A stretch of DNA of 64,000 bases from Putridiphycobacter roseus (lineage in GTDB: Bacteria > Bacteroidota > Bacteroidia > Flavobacteriales_D > Crocinitomicaceae), in assembly GCF_003234935.1 (NCBI RefSeq), contig NZ_QKSB01000010.1, positions 1-64,000 on the forward strand, in the 5' to 3' direction. Position 1 is the first letter of the stretch. Every line of letters starts with the position of its first letter. A model generated the notes under the pieces. That model saw nothing but the letters and a program-made list of their open reading frames with translations. It did no database searches and had not been told where the DNA came from. Positions 56,564 through 64,000 of the stretch are shown piece by piece. The position numbers were made by a program, and so were the translations under genes.

Positions 56564-56571
56564 AAAGGTAT
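56564..56571 (-). promoter_or_regulatory. -7 promoter element TACCTTTG of the adhesin-SprF-OmpA operon
   Basis: This is an exact TAnnTTTG match on the minus strand, about 75 bases upstream of the chosen adhesin start. No TTG is seen at the -33 position. Confidence 0.5.
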
Positions 56572-56626
56572 GTAATTTGCATTAAGCAGGAAAATAAGTT
56601 TACCATATTCAGTGGTATATCTTAAA

Positions 56627-57400
56627 TCACCCTCTTTTAAAAACAAATTCTTCTGCTGTACTTTCGGTATTACAAAACCAATAACCTGCACTAGAAAAAG
56701 TTTTAATTTTTTCAATACTATCCACTTGTTCTGTAATTAAAAACCGGGTCATTAATCCCCTTGCTTTTTTAGCAAAAGTCATATTTACTTTGTAGATCCC
56801 ATTTTTATTTATATCCTTAAATACTGGTGTAATTACTTTCCCTTTAATTTCTTTTAATTTTGCGGCTTTAAAATACTCTGAAGAAGCACAATTGACTAAT
56901 ATTGGAAACTCATCCTGCTCCAGCTCAGCGTTTAATGTATTTACTATTTTATCTCCCCAGTATAAATATAGATTTTTTACTTTTGGTGTAATCTTAAATC
57001 GGGTCCCCATTTCCAATCGATAAGGTTGAATTAAATCTAAGGGCTTTAATACCCCATATAATCCAGAAAGTATTCTTAACTGTTCTTGGCCTCTTGCTCT
57101 TTCTTCAATAGAAAGAGAAGGGTAATCTAATCCTTGGTATGCCATGCCCGTAAATATGTCAGCCGCACTTTTACTATTATCTTTAGTAAATGGTAACTGC
57201 CATTGTTGAAACCTTTCATAATTTAAATCTGCAATAGGTTTACTCACCGACATCAAATCCGAAATTTGTCGACTGCTTAATTTTTGAAGTTTATGAATTA
57301 AATATTCAGCTTCCGACAAGAATAAAGGCTGTGTAGGTGTATTTTTAGTCACGTCAACTTCAAAATCAATTGATTTTGCTGGGGAAAGTAAAATTTTCAT
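56627..57400 (-). CDS. yaaA: peroxide stress protein YaaA (DUF328)
   Basis: The 257-residue protein begins MKILLSPAKSIDF, the YaaA hallmark. It contains the conserved ILSGLYGVLKPLDLIQPYRLEMGTRF, NLYLYWGDKIV, LVNCASSEYFKAA, and TFAKKARGLMTRFLI. In E. coli YaaA binds DNA and lowers intracellular free iron after peroxide stress. The exact action is still uncertain. It is a single gene with its own promoter, convergent to nothing and divergent from the zinc-ribbon gene. Confidence 0.95.
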   Translation of the reverse strand: MKILLSPAKSIDFEVDVTKNTPTQPLFLSEAEYLIHKLQKLSSRQISDLMSVSKPIADLNYERFQQWQLPFTKDNSKSAADIFTGMAYQGLDYPSLSIEERARGQEQLRILSGLYGVLKPLDLIQPYRLEMGTRFKITPKVKNLYLYWGDKIVNTLNAELEQDEFPILVNCASSEYFKAAKLKEIKGKVITPVFKDINKNGIYKVNMTFAKKARGLMTRFLITEQVDSIEKIKTFSSAGYWFCNTESTAEEFVFKRG

Positions 57401-57416
57401 TGTTAAATAATTTGTA

Positions 57417-57424
57417 CAAAAATA
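57417..57424 (-). promoter_or_regulatory. -7 promoter element TATTTTTG for yaaA
   Basis: This is an exact TAnnTTTG match on the minus strand, 16 bases before the ATG at 57400, within the short divergent spacer. Confidence 0.45.
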
Positions 57425-57440
57425 ATTATTTCAAACTTAT

Positions 57441-57448
57441 TATCTTTG
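57441..57448 (+). promoter_or_regulatory. -7 promoter element TATCTTTG beside the zinc-ribbon gene start
   Basis: This is an exact TAnnTTTG match, only one base before the ATG at 57450. If functional, translation would begin at the later GTG at 57465 rather than at that ATG. Confidence 0.45.
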
Positions 57449-57449
57449 C

Positions 57450-57767
57450 ATGAATATCTTAAAAGTGGAAAAAAGTATTATTCAAAGAAAGTGTAGTCAA
57501 TGTGGAGAATGGAATACCAACCAATCCTATTGTCAATTCTGTAATAGTCCAATCGATTTAAAAGTTATAGAGAAAATAGAAACCCAAAAAAAAGATGCAA
57601 TAGAAGCTGCCATTCCAAAAAGCAAATTAGAGATATGGAATGAGCGCCTAAAAACACATCCTTTTATCCCCTTAAGAATATTGTATTATCTGTTTTATTC
57701 GGTATGGATATTTTTTATGGGAATTGGCACTTTAATCGCATATTTTATAGCATGGGCAGCAGGTTAA
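57450..57767 (+). CDS. zinc-ribbon membrane protein, unknown function
   Basis: The protein has about 105 residues, with a zinc ribbon near the N-terminus (CSQCGEWN then YCQFCNS, two CxxC pairs about 17 residues apart), a charged linker and one or two C-terminal membrane segments (PLRILYYLFYSVWIFFMGIGTLIAYFIAWAAG). It is probably anchored in the inner membrane with the ribbon in the cytoplasm. I do not know the family. Because the -7 element touches the ATG, the real start may be GTG at 57465, which leaves the ribbon whole. The last 16 bases overlap the next gene. Confidence 0.75.
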   Translation: MNILKVEKSIIQRKCSQCGEWNTNQSYCQFCNSPIDLKVIEKIETQKKDAIEAAIPKSKLEIWNERLKTHPFIPLRILYYLFYSVWIFFMGIGTLIAYFIAWAAG

Positions 57768-58147
57768 ACAAAAAACAATTTATCGGGTATGTATTACTGC
57801 TTCTTACTTACGCATTAATACAATACCTAAAACATTTAAATCTCTCCTTACCTCCCTTTTTCCAGTACTATTTTACGGATTTAATATGCTTACCCATTGT
57901 ATTATACACCTGCTTACTCTTATTCATAATATCTCCCTTTCATCACCTAAAAAAATTATCCATGACCATGGTAATAGTCATGACTATTTATTTTTCTTTT
58001 ATTTTTGAATTTTTATTGCCCACCATAGATAAAAGGCATGTAAGCGACATAAAGGATATCGTATATTATACTGTTGGTGCAAGCTTTTTTTATCTTTTCA
58101 TGAATGGACACAAAACTGCCTTCCCCTTTACAAAAAAGTCGATTTAA
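57752..58147 (+). CDS. small integral membrane protein (four helices), unknown
   Basis: The 131-residue protein is made mostly of four hydrophobic helices: FIGYVLLLLTYALI, FTDLICLPIVLYTCLLLFII, MTMVIVMTIYFSFIFEFLLP and IVYYTVGASFFYLF. The YYFTDLICLP and FEFLLP segments resemble a small Bacteroidota family sometimes labelled 'magnesium citrate secondary transporter', a name with little support. The ATG at 57752 overlaps the zinc-ribbon gene, so the two are coupled. An upstream frame extension lies within that gene and is not used. Confidence 0.72.
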   Translation: MGSRLNKKQFIGYVLLLLTYALIQYLKHLNLSLPPFFQYYFTDLICLPIVLYTCLLLFIISPFHHLKKLSMTMVIVMTIYFSFIFEFLLPTIDKRHVSDIKDIVYYTVGASFFYLFMNGHKTAFPFTKKSI

Positions 58148-58152
58148 AATTG

Positions 58153-58160
58153 TATATTTG
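58153..58160 (+). promoter_or_regulatory. -7 promoter element TATATTTG for the envelope-protein run
   Basis: This is an exact TAnnTTTG match 22 bases before the ATG at 58183. It rules out the longer frame that begins at 58150 inside the element. Confidence 0.6.
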
Positions 58161-58182
58161 CGTTAATCACTTAGGTAGAACA

Positions 58183-58911
58183 ATGCACATAAAAGGGAGT
58201 TTATTTTTATTAATATTTATTACACTTTTGAGTCATTCAAATGCACAAGTGAGTGACATTGTCAATTACAAACCTTATGACAATTCTTTTATCTCCCCCG
58301 AAATCCGACAAAAACATGGTTTTTCAATCGGTGGGAATGTTGCTTTTTTCACCAACAAGACCTATTTAAAGAAAGATACTTTGTTAGAAAATGGTCCTTT
58401 AAAATACAACCGTGAGAATTATGGCTTGAGTTTAGGATACCACTATTTATTTATTCGGTCAAAAAAAATGACACTTTCAAAAAAAAGAAGGGATGAATTA
58501 GCAGGGATAAACCTGTACTTAAATGGTTTCATGGCATATTTAAACCGGCAAGACCCATTATACAGTAAATACACTACACATAAAGATTATTATACATGGA
58601 GTCAGTTTGAATTAAGAGCGACTTACCTTTCTCCATTCTTTTCGTTTAGAGGGAAATTATTTAGTTTGTACTTTATTAATGAATTTGGGTTCTCTTTATT
58701 TTACAGAAATATGGGGATTTACGACCAAGAATTTGACAAAAAGTTTAAAAGTTTTTTCTGTGTAAGTCCATTAAACATAAAGCTAGGGAAAATGCCCTTG
58801 ATCATTAAATCAAGTATCAATGTCGCTATGGATAGTAACCCGCTTCAAAGAGCCGAAGTAGAAGCTAACGTCAACTTGGGATTACAAATTTATTTTTACA
58901 AGTATAAATGA
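58183..58911 (+). CDS. exported protein, probable outer-membrane beta-barrel, unknown
   Basis: The 242-residue protein begins with a signal peptide (MHIKGSLFLLIFITLLSHSNAQ). It then shows alternating aromatic strands (FSIGGNVAFFTNKTYL, NYGLSLGYHYLFIR, WSQFELRATYLSPFFSF) and a C-terminal ANVNLGLQIYFYKYK strand, all in keeping with a small outer-membrane barrel. I cannot name the family. It overlaps the next gene by four bases (ATGA), and the whole run to the caspase gene is tightly packed, suggesting one transcript. Confidence 0.75.
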   Translation: MHIKGSLFLLIFITLLSHSNAQVSDIVNYKPYDNSFISPEIRQKHGFSIGGNVAFFTNKTYLKKDTLLENGPLKYNRENYGLSLGYHYLFIRSKKMTLSKKRRDELAGINLYLNGFMAYLNRQDPLYSKYTTHKDYYTWSQFELRATYLSPFFSFRGKLFSLYFINEFGFSLFYRNMGIYDQEFDKKFKSFFCVSPLNIKLGKMPLIIKSSINVAMDSNPLQRAEVEANVNLGLQIYFYKYK

Positions 58912-59678
58912 TTAAAATTTTACGCCCATATTTACTGTTATTCCTATGTATACAAAATGGGTATGCGCAAGAAATTAAACTGGGTATACATGTAGGTACG
59001 AATGCTTTTCAAAAAGTAGATTTTAAAGCACCATATTACAAACCAGAAGGCAGTAACTATACATATACCCCTGAAAAAGCAGGAAGCAATAGCTTGATTA
59101 ATCATTTTAATGTTGCCAACAACTTAAAACTAGGTGCCAACATTAGGTTTTCTAGAAAAAAATTAGGCTTAAATTTTGAACCTGAAATCTTATTAGAAAT
59201 TATTCAATTAAAATTTAACGCACCATACCTATCGGAAAGGTTAATGAATAAAAAATCATTACGCTTACCATTTTTCGGGACTTACTACCTTTTTAAAAAC
59301 ATCAATACTCCTTATCTAATTCTTGGTGGAATTTGGTCCTTCGAAACCGTATATGATTTTCAAAGACCTAGTAACAATTATTATACAGGAACACAAGAAG
59401 GAGTGTATGAAGACAAAGTTAATTTTGGAGACAATCATTTTGAGGGAGTTTTTTATGACACCGAACAAAAATTTCGGTACCAATACATGATCGGTATTGG
59501 CCAACAAGTCAAGAAGATTAATATGAGTGCGCGGTATGTAAATTATGTACCTAATTTTGAAAACTTAATTGAAAATAACGTTTTCAGGGGAACTATATGG
59601 CAAATTGAATTTAACTTAAGTTACTACTTCTTAAGCAATAAGGATGTTACTAAGAAAAACTATTTATATGAAGAGTAA
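58908..59678 (+). CDS. outer-membrane beta-barrel protein, PorT-like size, unknown
   Basis: The 256-residue protein has a signal peptide ending NGYAQ, then EIKLGIHVGTNAF and a chain of amphipathic strands (NLKLGANIRFSRKKLGLNFEPEILL, YQYMIGIGQQVKKINMSARYV), finishing with WQIEFNLSYYFLS. The pattern fits the outer-membrane beta-barrel family common in Bacteroidota. The exact partner is unknown. It is coupled to both neighbours by overlaps of four and eleven bases. Confidence 0.75.
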   Translation: MIKILRPYLLLFLCIQNGYAQEIKLGIHVGTNAFQKVDFKAPYYKPEGSNYTYTPEKAGSNSLINHFNVANNLKLGANIRFSRKKLGLNFEPEILLEIIQLKFNAPYLSERLMNKKSLRLPFFGTYYLFKNINTPYLILGGIWSFETVYDFQRPSNNYYTGTQEGVYEDKVNFGDNHFEGVFYDTEQKFRYQYMIGIGQQVKKINMSARYVNYVPNFENLIENNVFRGTIWQIEFNLSYYFLSNKDVTKKNYLYEE

Positions 59679-60771
59679 AATACATGTAATAGTCTGCTTA
59701 TTGGTTGTCTTTAGCAGCTGTAGCAAGCAAGAATGGATAGATCCCAAATTTTTAGAAAACGCAGGTAGCGCAACCCTATTATACAAAGCTGAAGTATTTA
59801 AAGAAACAGATAGTAGTTTTATACTTCAGTCAAGCTTTTTAGATATCCAAAATAAAGTTTTAGGGACCAAAGAAAAACAAAAAGATTTTAACTTTGATTT
59901 GAACCTGGGAGAAGACACGCCTTATTTAAGAATTTGCGATTCCATTAGCCATAGTACCTCCTTAAAAAGTCCAAGCATTAACTACTTTAATTTAATGCTC
60001 ATTAATCCAGAAAATGCGAAAACAAGAATGTATCATGAGGCGACTGGTTTCTTTTTAGAGGCATATAGAAAAGAAGCTATCTCACACAACAATGAATTTT
60101 ATATCGGCTATTGGAATAATCAAAACTTAGATGTCCTCTACCCCAACAATACTAACGACACCACTTTAATGCAAGTATTTTATGCGAATACACACATGGT
60201 AAGTCAACCAAAATTAAAAAGTCCGAATGAAATACCTTACCCAATTATACCAATAACAGAAGTATTAAACTTATTGAATAAAGCTGCGGATGAAATTATT
60301 AATCATGCGCCACTGCCCAGTGTAAAAAACCGCTACATCACTTATATTAATTACAGTAAAATAACAGATGAAAACTTTAATCCTATCGCCTTTAATAATT
60401 TAATAACAAAATTTACTGCAAACGGCATTCAATTGAATGTCATTAACTACCAAAACACGCCTATTCTCCTTCCTCTTGTATTCAGGTCAGGTGGCTTCTC
60501 GGTGAACAATTACAACAAAAGAGTTGGCTATAGTGACACAGAAGATGGCGTAGCATATTTTGAAACTAAAATGAAAGCAACAAATGTGGTACTTCAAAAC
60601 TTAGAAAAATTATTACGAAAAGGTAACTTACAAATTGAGAACTATTTCTATAGGGTATGTAAAACGCCTATTAACAACGTTGATTATTCAATTGACTACT
60701 CCTTAGAGACCTTAGAATTATATATCGATTACGGCATTAATCGTTTTCTAGTTCATCCAATCTATAACTAA
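59668..60771 (+). CDS. lipoprotein of unknown function, 367 aa
   Basis: The start ATG at 59668 overlaps the preceding gene and leads to a lipoprotein signal (VVFSSCSKQ). The remaining 340 residues show no domain that I recognise. The sequence is mixed alpha/beta, with acidic and aromatic segments (EDTPYLRICDSISH, YNKRVGYSDTEDGVAYF). It lies between a beta-barrel gene and the WD40-caspase gene, with one base before the latter, so a shared surface or periplasmic complex is possible. Function is unknown. Confidence 0.75.
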   Translation: MKSKIHVIVCLLVVFSSCSKQEWIDPKFLENAGSATLLYKAEVFKETDSSFILQSSFLDIQNKVLGTKEKQKDFNFDLNLGEDTPYLRICDSISHSTSLKSPSINYFNLMLINPENAKTRMYHEATGFFLEAYRKEAISHNNEFYIGYWNNQNLDVLYPNNTNDTTLMQVFYANTHMVSQPKLKSPNEIPYPIIPITEVLNLLNKAADEIINHAPLPSVKNRYITYINYSKITDENFNPIAFNNLITKFTANGIQLNVINYQNTPILLPLVFRSGGFSVNNYNKRVGYSDTEDGVAYFETKMKATNVVLQNLEKLLRKGNLQIENYFYRVCKTPINNVDYSIDYSLETLELYIDYGINRFLVHPIYN

Positions 60772-60772
60772 C

Positions 60773-63700
60773 ATGAAAAAAATAATATTCCTATTATTCC
60801 TATTGTTGAATTTTAGTCTTTTTTCACAAAAAGAAGAATTGGTAGTTCACCGAACACACTCTAGCGATATTGAGCTTTTAGAGTTTTCTAACTCTGGAAA
60901 ATACTTGGCATCTTTAGGAGAGAATTCTGAAATAATAATTTGGCATATTCGTTTAGGGAGATTATTAACCACTTTTTATATAGATGAAGCTGAGGAAATA
61001 GAAAACATATCCTTTAGTGAAGATGAAAAATATTTATTTGTAAGAACAAAAAATAGCATACTCGGATTTGACATTAATCACTCAAAATTAATGGACATGG
61101 GCATTATAGAAACGCCTACGAATAGGAAAAAAAATTACTACCTAGATAAAAATGGGAAAATAGAATTTGCCATGAAGAAAGGCATCATTTTAAAACGTCT
61201 AGCAAACAAAAAAATACCACTAAACAGACTATCCGCTAATTCTATTGAAACAAAATTAAATGCCTTTGATATTAGTCCCAATGAAGATTTAGTAATTGCT
61301 GCTGGTCAAGATGGCAAAGTATACATTTACAAGTATGGCGGAAACCTTGTCACAACGTTAGACGCCCACTATTCGGCAGTGAATGACGTCCGTTTTTCTA
61401 AGGATGGTAAATCTTTCGCTTCTGCAGGAAAAGACAGAAGTATTATCATTTGGAATACAGAAAAATTAGAATTAGAAAGTAGGGTTTCCTCCAGTATTCA
61501 CCGAAAAAACACGGTAAACTATAGCCATGACGGTAACAAAATATATGTTGGTGATGAACTAGGGTTTATTTTTGAAATTGACTTAATTGCGGCTTTTCCA
61601 AAAGTTGCGGTTCAAAAAACTTCGGACTATGCCATCAATAAAATTCAAAAATCCCCCAATGGAGTAGATTATTTTATTGCGACCTCAGACAATCATGTAC
61701 TACATAAAACCAATCCAATTGATGACAAGTCTTTGGATAACTTTAGATACAAACAATACCCAATAGCCAACACGAAAACATTTTTATTTAAAGCTTTAGG
61801 AACCTATCAACCACCAATAGGCGAAGTTAAGGTGTTAGACGTTAGTAAAGACGGCAATCAAATTATTTTTGCTGGTACTTCTGGCAATCCAAATTTAACA
61901 CACTATGATTTCAAAAAGAACAAAGCGACTCACCTGTACAAGTTTAAAAACTGGGAATCCTTTGAATCCATAAGCTTTATTAATGATAACACCATTATTG
62001 CAAATGCAAGACATCAAAATGTTATTTATGAATGGAAATTACATAAAAATAAATTTTATTATAATGCAGATACTTTAGATTTTAAAATTCAAGATTTTGT
62101 TAAAATAGCCGAAAATAAAATCTGGATTAATTCTGTGGAAAAAGGACAGTTCATATTCAACCTTACTACCCAAAGAATTGAAAACGTATTACCTGATAGT
62201 TACCAAAAAGTATTTAAACGCAATAACTACGTGGTGTTAATTGACCCTGCAAATCGCATTATCTTTTACGATTACAAGACTAAAAAACAGTACTTTTCTT
62301 TTAAAGGACACTCTGACTTAGTCACTGATATATCTTTTCATCCTGATGGAATACATTTTGTTTCTAGTAGCTATGATGGTACGGTGAAATTATGGGATTT
62401 TGAGCAAAAAACATTAATCACCACTATTATCCCCTTTAAAAATAACGACTTTATCTTTATCACAAAAGACAATTATTACTTGATCAGCAAAGGAGCAATT
62501 AACGATTTTGGCTTTAAATATAAAGACCAATATTTTTACCCAGATTTATTTGATATAAAATACAATCGACCAGATTTAGTTTTAACGGCTTTAAAAAGTA
62601 AAAATACAGAACTAATTGCTGCCTATCATCAAGCGTATTTAAAAAGACTAAAAAAATTAAATTTCACCGAAGACCAACTGGGCAGAGACTTTCATTTACC
62701 CGAAATTGAAATTACCAATTTAAAAGATCTTAAACCAAAAACCAACAAGAATTTTGCGGAGATAAAAGTAAATGCGAAAGATTCAAAATACAAATTAGAA
62801 AAAATTAATGTATGGTTAAATGGTGTGGCCATATATGGTGTGGAAGGTTTTAATGTTTCTTATGCCGACACAAGTAACTTTGCACATTTATTCAATATTC
62901 CATTGGCTGCAGGAAAAAATAGAATTGAAGTAAGCGTGCAAAATGTAAAGGGTGTAGATAGTTACAAGAAAACCTATAACCTATTTAACACGAATGAAGT
63001 AAAGGAGTCTAACCTTTACTTAGTCTCCATAGGTATTGGTAAATTTAAAGAAAATCAATACGATTTAAATTATGCTGCAAAAGATGCAAAAGACATCATC
63101 AAAACTTTTACCGACAGTAAATCTTTTACCAATGTTTATAGTCGCGAATTCACAGATGAAGAAGTAACTTTAGAAAATATTAATACCGTTAAACCTTTTC
63201 TTGAAAAAGCAGGTATTAATGACATGGTAATTGTTTTTGTAGCCGGTCATGGTATATTAGATGAGGATTTCAATTATTATTTTGCGACCTACGACATGGA
63301 TTTTCACAACCCTAAATTAAGAGGGATACCTTATGAAATAATGGAAAGCTTAGTAGACAACTTGAAAGCATTAAGAAAATTATTATTCATAGATACTTGT
63401 CATAGTGGGGAATTAGAAAAAGATGAGGTAGAAAAAGTGGCGGACCCAAGTAGTACGGAGAAAGCCAGTGACATTATATTTAGAGGAGGAGCAGGCGTTA
63501 ACGTTAAAGAAAAAGAAAAACCCTTGGGACTTTTAAGTACCAATGAATTGATGAAGAGTTTATTTACTGATTTAAGAAAGGGTACTGGAGCCACAATTAT
63601 CGCCTCCTCAGCAGGTACTGAATATGCCATGGAAGGAGAACGTTGGGAAAATGGTTTATTTACTTATTGCTTGATTCGCGGACTAAAAAACAAGGAAGCA

Positions 63701-63838
63701 GATTTAAACAAAGACAATAAAATAAATATCTCAGAATTACAAGAATACATTCAATACCAAGTGAATTATATCTCCAATGGAACGCAAACCCCTACTTCCC
63801 GTATAGTAAATACACAATTAGACTATAGAATTTGGTAA
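60773..63838 (+). CDS. exported WD40-repeat caspase-family protein, 1021 aa
   Basis: A signal peptide (LLLNFSLFSQ) is followed by two groups of WD40-type blades, about residues 25-270 (ASAGKDRSIIIWN) and 345-560 (KGHSDLVTDISFHPDG, SSSYDGTVKLWDF). A linker with an Ig-like stretch follows (about 640-740; NKNFAEIKVNAKDSKYKLEKI). Residues 745-1021 are a caspase/metacaspase domain: LYLVSIGIGKF, catalytic His826 (VAGHG) and catalytic Cys876 (LFIDTCHSGE). An EF-hand-like loop DLNKDNKINISE lies at 977-988. Such proteins cleave after Arg, Lys or Asp, depending on the subgroup. Substrate here is unknown. The export signal is unusual for a caspase-fold protease. Confidence 0.9.
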   Translation: MKKIIFLLFLLLNFSLFSQKEELVVHRTHSSDIELLEFSNSGKYLASLGENSEIIIWHIRLGRLLTTFYIDEAEEIENISFSEDEKYLFVRTKNSILGFDINHSKLMDMGIIETPTNRKKNYYLDKNGKIEFAMKKGIILKRLANKKIPLNRLSANSIETKLNAFDISPNEDLVIAAGQDGKVYIYKYGGNLVTTLDAHYSAVNDVRFSKDGKSFASAGKDRSIIIWNTEKLELESRVSSSIHRKNTVNYSHDGNKIYVGDELGFIFEIDLIAAFPKVAVQKTSDYAINKIQKSPNGVDYFIATSDNHVLHKTNPIDDKSLDNFRYKQYPIANTKTFLFKALGTYQPPIGEVKVLDVSKDGNQIIFAGTSGNPNLTHYDFKKNKATHLYKFKNWESFESISFINDNTIIANARHQNVIYEWKLHKNKFYYNADTLDFKIQDFVKIAENKIWINSVEKGQFIFNLTTQRIENVLPDSYQKVFKRNNYVVLIDPANRIIFYDYKTKKQYFSFKGHSDLVTDISFHPDGIHFVSSSYDGTVKLWDFEQKTLITTIIPFKNNDFIFITKDNYYLISKGAINDFGFKYKDQYFYPDLFDIKYNRPDLVLTALKSKNTELIAAYHQAYLKRLKKLNFTEDQLGRDFHLPEIEITNLKDLKPKTNKNFAEIKVNAKDSKYKLEKINVWLNGVAIYGVEGFNVSYADTSNFAHLFNIPLAAGKNRIEVSVQNVKGVDSYKKTYNLFNTNEVKESNLYLVSIGIGKFKENQYDLNYAAKDAKDIIKTFTDSKSFTNVYSREFTDEEVTLENINTVKPFLEKAGINDMVIVFVAGHGILDEDFNYYFATYDMDFHNPKLRGIPYEIMESLVDNLKALRKLLFIDTCHSGELEKDEVEKVADPSSTEKASDIIFRGGAGVNVKEKEKPLGLLSTNELMKSLFTDLRKGTGATIIASSAGTEYAMEGERWENGLFTYCLIRGLKNKEADLNKDNKINISELQEYIQYQVNYISNGTQTPTSRIVNTQLDYRIW

Positions 63839-63920
63839 CTACTACCCATTAACAAACTGATTACACAGTATTTTATTAAAAATAAGGTGTCATTTAACGC
63901 GAATTTTAATGATGTTTTTT

Positions 63921-63928
63921 TACCTTTG
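63921..63928 (+). promoter_or_regulatory. -7 promoter element TACCTTTG
   Basis: This is an exact TAnnTTTG match 24 bases before the ATG at 63953 of the gene running off the window. Confidence 0.55.
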
Positions 63929-63952
63929 TAGCTAATTTGTAATTATTTTTTA

Positions 63953-64000
63953 ATGAAGCAATTTATTTTTATAGTCACCTTATTACTAGCCAAATTAAGT
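63953..64000 (+). CDS. start of an exported protein (partial)
   Basis: Only sixteen codons are visible: MKQFIFIVTLLLAKLS, a lysine-led hydrophobic stretch that looks like a signal peptide. Nothing can be said about the mature protein. A good -7 element precedes it. Confidence 0.55.
   Translation, partial: MKQFIFIVTLLLAKLS

Noticed and set aside
1..64000. tRNA, rRNA and known riboswitches
   Set aside because: I looked in the intergenic regions on both strands and saw no cloverleaf, rRNA-like stretch or recognised riboswitch. A covariance-model search would settle this.

Overview
The window is from a low-GC member of the Bacteroidota, most likely the order Flavobacteriales or a close relative. 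Four kinds of evidence support this. The encoded families are typical of the phylum: a type IX secretion C-terminal sorting domain, a PorP/SprF protein, an OmpA protein with PD40-like repeats, DUF4924, and a ribosomal protein L32 without zinc ligands. Lipoprotein signal peptides are frequent. Shine-Dalgarno sequences are weak. Good matches to the Bacteroidota -7 promoter element TAnnTTTG stand in front of many genes. I see no rRNA, tRNA, CRISPR array or intact insertion sequence.

Layout. 1-577 is non-coding and holds a 175-bp tandem repeat, each unit carrying a terminator-like hairpin. 578-1229 has two small unknown genes. 1304-4865 (minus) is an iron-type operon: imelysin, di-heme oxidoreductase, imelysin-like, with a 17-bp palindrome at its promoter. 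5053-10749 (minus) is an RND efflux operon. 10912-14510 (minus) holds a small exported protein and a CotH-like/beta-helix lipoprotein. 14633-22165 (plus) is housekeeping: PBP1A, 3-oxoacid CoA-transferase A/B, then YceD, L32, FabH, AccB and AccC. 22272-28156 holds a peptide-binding lipoprotein with a sugar kinase, a SiaC-like phosphoprotein, an OmpH/Skp chaperone, DUF4924, an LpxL-like acyltransferase and a DinB protein.

28288-34216 is the most unusual locus. One 1697-residue reading frame joins an SLC12/APC-type ion cotransporter, a long helical region, an AAA+/STAND-like ATPase and a winged helix. A small MscS-like channel gene overlaps its end. An ATP-gated osmotic or ion module is my best reading, but this is inference.

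34785-40780 (minus) is TamB plus a second biotin carboxylase, divergent from TsaD (plus). 41840-56488 (minus) is a tightly coupled three-gene surface operon: a giant beta-helix/Ig-like adhesin of about 3550 residues with a type B T9SS signal, a PorP/SprF protein and a modular OmpA protein, joined by two abutting TAA-ATG junctions. 56627-57400 (minus) is YaaA. 57450-63838 (plus) is a run of membrane, outer-membrane and lipoprotein genes ending in an exported WD40-caspase protein. A further exported protein begins at the right edge.

Much of the window therefore concerns the cell envelope: peptidoglycan synthesis, lipid A, outer-membrane biogenesis (TamB, Skp), surface adhesion through T9SS, efflux, and osmotic control.
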